A stretch of 58,644 bases of DNA from contig CAJWIT010000007.1 in NCBI GenBank assembly GCA_913041945.1, forward strand, positions 1-58,644. Reading direction: 5' to 3'. Below are positions 58,432-58,644 of this stretch, in pieces. Below the pieces are notes generated by a model. It saw only the letters and a program-made list of their open reading frames with translations, was not told the origin of the DNA and searched no databases. The position numbers and the translations under genes are program-made. The stretch's first letter is position 1; every line of letters starts with the position of its first letter. Source of the stretch: an uncultured Fidelibacterota bacterium (GTDB taxonomy: Bacteria > Fidelibacterota > Marinisomatia > Marinisomatales > UBA8229).

Positions 58432-58644
58432 ATGGCGACTTTGATTTTGCGGGATACACACCGCGCATTGATAGAGGAAATGGAATCTCTTGATAAATTA
58501 AAGAGAGAGACTTCATTAAAGATTAGAGATGCAGCTAGTCATGGAGATCTTAAGGAAAATGCGGAATACCACGCTGCCAGGGAGGAGATGAGTTTAATAG
58601 TATATAAGAAACAATTGATGCAGTCCCATGCGCCATTCCGGTTC
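58432..58644 (+). CDS. greA: GreA-family transcript cleavage factor, 5' part (cut by window edge)
   Basis: ATG at 58432 opens a frame that reaches the window end without a stop (71 codons). It shows the GreA/GreB coiled-coil N-terminus: MATLILRDTHRALIEEM, then KIRDAASHGDLKENAEYHAAREEM (about 36-59), where GDLxENAEYHAAxEE is the family signature near the acidic tip. GreA rescues backtracked RNA polymerase by stimulating its cleavage activity. AGGA lies about nine bases upstream of the ATG. Confidence 0.85.
   Translation, partial: MATLILRDTHRALIEEMESLDKLKRETSLKIRDAASHGDLKENAEYHAAREEMSLIVYKKQLMQSHAPFRF

Noticed and set aside
1-58644. tRNA genes, rRNA, CRISPR arrays, insertion sequences or prophage
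   Set aside because: I looked for GTTCGANTC-type T loops, direct repeats with spacers, transposase motifs and phage genes and found none. A dedicated tRNA or IS scan has not been run.

Overview
The window looks like a chromosomal piece of a marine, Gram-negative, low-GC bacterium of the FCB superphylum, most plausibly Candidatus Marinimicrobia (SAR406) or a close relative. This is inference. It rests on a secreted protein with a C-terminal type IX-like sorting domain (motif YPNPFNPTTTISYNL), a Fibrobacter-type FISUMP-domain protein, a FecI/FecR/TonB receptor system with an STN domain, several predicted outer-membrane barrels, and AT-rich codon use throughout. I see no phage, insertion sequence, CRISPR array, rRNA or tRNA. 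Both window edges cut genes: an unassigned, possibly eIF-2B-like gene on the left and a GreA-family gene on the right.

Layout. 1-4.1 kb: ArsB/NhaD-type ion permease, the chaperone HtpG and a small unknown protein. 4.2-7.0 kb (minus): a phosphate operon of Na+/Pi cotransporter, PhoU, a 55-residue membrane protein and an outer-membrane porin. 7.4-11.6 kb (plus): BolA and a monothiol glutaredoxin, an MscS channel, a DadA-like oxidoreductase and a YwaF-type membrane protein. 11.6-21.0 kb (minus): ten tightly packed genes. The first seven are molybdenum-cofactor synthesis (moaA, moaC-mogA fusion, moeA, a rhodanese-MoeB fusion, moaD, moaE) with a TauE/SafE permease inside the run. They are followed by an SLC13-type permease, a tandem universal stress protein and an FMN-binding glutamate-synthase-like protein. 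A structured leader RNA precedes moaA. 21.2-24.7 kb (minus): pentose-phosphate genes rpiB, tkt and rpe and a small lipoprotein.

24.8-29.4 kb: a LOG-family protein, an alpha/beta hydrolase, an M28/PDZ lipoprotein peptidase and an outer-membrane protein. 29.5-35.5 kb (plus): a fatty-acid beta-oxidation operon (TetR regulator, acyl-CoA dehydrogenase, thiolase, FadN-type fusion) with a clear palindromic operator over its promoter, then a hemolysin-III protein. 36.2-39.2 kb (minus): an RND/MMPL exporter with its LolA-like partner. 39.3-42.7 kb (plus): thiamine pyrophosphokinase overlapping a sodium symporter, then two CYTH-type proteins and the remnant of a third. 42.8-45.1 kb (minus): class I aldolase and a PPi-type phosphofructokinase. 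45.2-48.3 kb (plus): acetoacetyl-CoA synthetase, a small membrane-anchored protein and a cold-shock protein.

48.5-49.2 kb (minus) holds the most striking locus. A periplasmic DsbA-like thiol oxidoreductase has its first active-site cysteine codon replaced by an in-frame UGA, followed at the right distance by a perfect 8-bp hairpin with a GGUAC apical loop. This is a very likely selenoprotein with a bacterial SECIS element. 49.6-56.0 kb (plus): ECF sigma factor, FecR anti-sigma, TonB-dependent receptor, a redoxin-like secreted protein that has lost its cysteines, and a repeat-rich coiled-coil protein. 56.1-58.0 kb (minus): UbiE/MenG methyltransferase and a FISUMP protein with a duplicated leader scar next to it. 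The last intergenic region carries a terminator hairpin and tandem G-quadruplex motifs.

Together the genes describe a heterotroph that burns fatty acids and ketone bodies, may run glycolysis with pyrophosphate, makes molybdenum enzymes, and probably uses selenium for envelope redox chemistry. No function is assigned where I could not see a basis for it.
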